From Chromatiales bacterium (GTDB taxonomy: Bacteria > Pseudomonadota > Gammaproteobacteria > UBA6429 > Thiohalophilaceae): a stretch of DNA of 12,523 bases. Where the stretch lies: the NCBI GenBank assembly GCA_027057985.1, contig JALUTJ010000260.1, positions 1-12,523 of the forward strand, written 5' to 3'. The translations under genes were made by a program, and so were the position numbers. This document shows, one piece after another, positions 10,952 to 12,523 of this stretch (the stretch's first letter is position 1; each line of letters opens with the position of its first letter). The notes under the pieces were generated by a model. That model worked only from the letters and a program-made list of their open reading frames with translations. It did no database searches and was not told where the DNA came from.

Positions 10952-12523
10952 TTATACAAATTTAAAATTTGTATTACTGAAAACATTTTCACGGTGAACA
11001 CCGAGAACAATTTCACCTTCAACCCTGAATATTGTTGGTGGACTTGTCATATTTGCAATTTCAGTACGTCGACTTTTAACAATATTTATAATTTGATCAA
11101 TCTTTGCAGAGTAAACGTTGGTGGTGAATTCTTTTACTAGATTTGAAAAATCAGCTTCTTTTTCTTTTCTTATAGGCATGAAAATTCTAGCATGACTTGT
11201 GTTGATAAAATGATCCATAGGATAGAGTGGGTATGGTGGATTAGCTGAAATTTCATTTTCAACATAGATAGCATCCCAGTCCAGGCATGATTTCAATGTT
11301 TCATAATAAAGCGAAATATTTTTCCTTTTAGAAGGTATGCTGATTTGTCTTAACAGGTCATAAATCAGAATTTTTTTAATCTCATCACTGCTTTTTACCG
11401 TATTATTGATAAGTTCCTGTTTTTTTAATTCGGCCAACTGGCGTGCACGCACACGCACCGAGCGTCTTTCAAGACGAGAGGTTTCTCGTTGTTGTTCATA
11501 AGCACTTAATTGTGCTTTACTTTCTTCAGTTAATTTTTCAAAGAAGACAGATACGGTAATAAATCCTCGATTTAATAATTCAGGATCGGTTGTTTCCAGC
11601 CTGACCGTTACATCAAGGTTATCACCTCGACGAGTAAGACTTAATAAGGTCGTTGACCAGTTTTCAAGGTCATCCCAGTTCCATGCTTCATACCAATCAT
11701 AATCATCTGAGGTACCATTTCTAAATCCAGTTACCACATCATCTTCATTCAATTCCCATTCCTCTGACCTTAGATTTGCAGGGATGGTAACTGTTGTACT
11801 GAATTGTTCACTTCGATGTTTGCCGCTGGCATCTATTTCAAAATAAAGTTCTTCGCTTTCAGTATATATAGGTGGTTCAGCAGGATCGACGATATAATTT
11901 ATTCGTTCATAATCTAATCTGGCCTGTTCTGCTGCACGATTAATTTGCCGATTTATATTGATATAGGGTGAATGGAACCTTGGGCACCATACCAGGCCAA
12001 TGTCATCCAGCTTTGAAGTAACAGTGGTCTTAACAAAAGATTCAAATAGCACTTCGGTGTTGGCCAGATTTTCGTCCACACCTTCTGTACGATACATTGA
12101 ATTACTACTCCGGGTTTCCTGGAAGCTGGAAAGAGAAGCCTGTCGATTCATTTGTGAGATTATATTAAGTTCTTCACGGGTTGCTGATCTTAAACGCTCT
12201 GTTAAGGAGTTACGGATAATTGAAGTGTTATTGAAAGATGCCTGGGTACGAGCACCATTTTCAACAGAGTTTGTTACTGATGAAGCGATATTATCGGCTA
12301 CTGAACGTGAACGTCGAGTCATGGTACTTGATGAAGAGACATTTTCCCTACCACTCTGTCTGGAAATAACAGATTCATAGCTGTTGCTTACTTCGCTTAC
12401 AGCATTGGGTGAAATAGAGATTGTTTCAACTGGACCACGAAATAGTTTGTCTTTTAATTCAACCGTAATTCTATCTTTTCGAATTAATGCCCACTCGGTA
12501 TCTTCACTATTTGCATCGGCTTT
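10952..12523 (-). CDS. Large protein of unknown function, 5' end beyond window
   Basis: The frame is open from the right edge to the TAA at 10952-10954: 523 residues are visible and the start is outside. An internal ATG at 12322 exists, but coding-like sequence continues upstream (for example EWALIRKDRITVELKDKLF), so it is not the true start. Visible parts in order are a short beta-like segment, a Ser/Thr/Arg-rich low-complexity stretch (around 12220-12420), an Arg/Glu-rich helix-prone region, a beta-rich acidic and aromatic middle (DDYDWYEAWNWDDLENWSTT, near 11690), a charged coiled-coil (near 11400-11520) and a C-terminal part with SCLDWDAIYVENE and ARIFMPIRKEKEADF. No signal peptide or membrane helix is visible. 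The tail faintly resembles a 'W-D-x-x-Y ... A-R-x-x-x-P-x-R' motif that I recall from large uncharacterised proteins; this is unverified. It is translated just ahead of the phosphatase. Confidence 0.75.
   Translation of the reverse strand, partial: KADANSEDTEWALIRKDRITVELKDKLFRGPVETISISPNAVSEVSNSYESVISRQSGRENVSSSSTMTRRSRSVADNIASSVTNSVENGARTQASFNNTSIIRNSLTERLRSATREELNIISQMNRQASLSSFQETRSSNSMYRTEGVDENLANTEVLFESFVKTTVTSKLDDIGLVWCPRFHSPYININRQINRAAEQARLDYERINYIVDPAEPPIYTESEELYFEIDASGKHRSEQFSTTVTIPANLRSEEWELNEDDVVTGFRNGTSDDYDWYEAWNWDDLENWSTTLLSLTRRGDNLDVTVRLETTDPELLNRGFITVSVFFEKLTEESKAQLSAYEQQRETSRLERRSVRVRARQLAELKKQELINNTVKSSDEIKKILIYDLLRQISIPSKRKNISLYYETLKSCLDWDAIYVENEISANPPYPLYPMDHFINTSHARIFMPIRKEKEADFSNLVKEFTTNVYSAKIDQIINIVKSRRTEIANMTSPPTIFRVEGEIVLGVHRENVFSNTNFKFV
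10954..10974. repeat. 21-base perfect inverted repeat at the gene junction
   Basis: ATACAAATTT (10954-10963) and AAATTTGTAT (10965-10974) are exact reverse complements around one base. The repeat covers the last codons of the large unknown gene and the stop codon, just before the phosphatase ATG at 10949. As RNA it would form an eight-bp AU-rich hairpin with a five-base loop, where the phosphatase ribosome site should be. Translational control or a DNA-binding site are both possible. Confidence 0.55.

Overview
The window looks like a chromosomal piece from a gammaproteobacterium of moderate GC. An MSHA-type (mannose-sensitive hemagglutinin) type IV pilus locus sits beside a class 1B dihydroorotate dehydrogenase and the tRNA methyltransferase TrmL. 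Genus cannot be told from the sequence. No tRNA, rRNA, CRISPR array or transposase gene is visible.

Region 1 (1-5342, all on the minus strand, read right to left) is the pilus block: mshE (assembly ATPase with a paired c-di-GMP-binding MshEN motif), mshG (inner-membrane platform), a minor prepilin starting with TTG, and a four-helix membrane protein made of two similar halves. A 420-base intergenic region follows, then the major pilin mshA, a strong intrinsic terminator, and a second prepilin (mshC-like) cut by the left edge. mshE has its own sigma70-like promoter. mshA has another, with a perfect inverted repeat between its -35 and -10 boxes, and a roughly 115-nt leader carrying two hairpins capped by identical C(UGCG)G tetraloops. 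The layout suggests a machinery operon plus a separately controlled pilin transcript, with the terminator limiting the minor prepilin downstream.

Region 2 (5418-7107) holds a lone class 1B pyrD (minus strand) and trmL (plus strand). A 112-nt structured repeat lies between them. An inverted copy lies in the intergenic region upstream of mshA, so the two copies bracket about 5.3 kb (mshE, mshG, the minor prepilin, the membrane protein and pyrD). They differ at nine positions. Eight are in predicted stems and every one keeps or restores pairing, with three two-sided compensations. This is the most striking signal in the window.

Region 3 (7189-9375, plus strand) is a signalling pair: a STAS/SpoIIAA-like protein and a membrane-bound hybrid histidine kinase. 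The two share one reading frame and are separated by a single TAA. The kinase frame is open upstream of its first ATG, with a Shine-Dalgarno-spaced ATT, so its true start is uncertain.

Region 4 (9372-12523, minus strand) is visibly more AT-rich. It holds a large unrecognised protein, open to the right edge, followed two bases later by a PhoD-like metallophosphatase without a signal peptide. The phosphatase ends in a 4-bp convergent overlap with the kinase. This pair may be a recently acquired accessory unit of unknown function.
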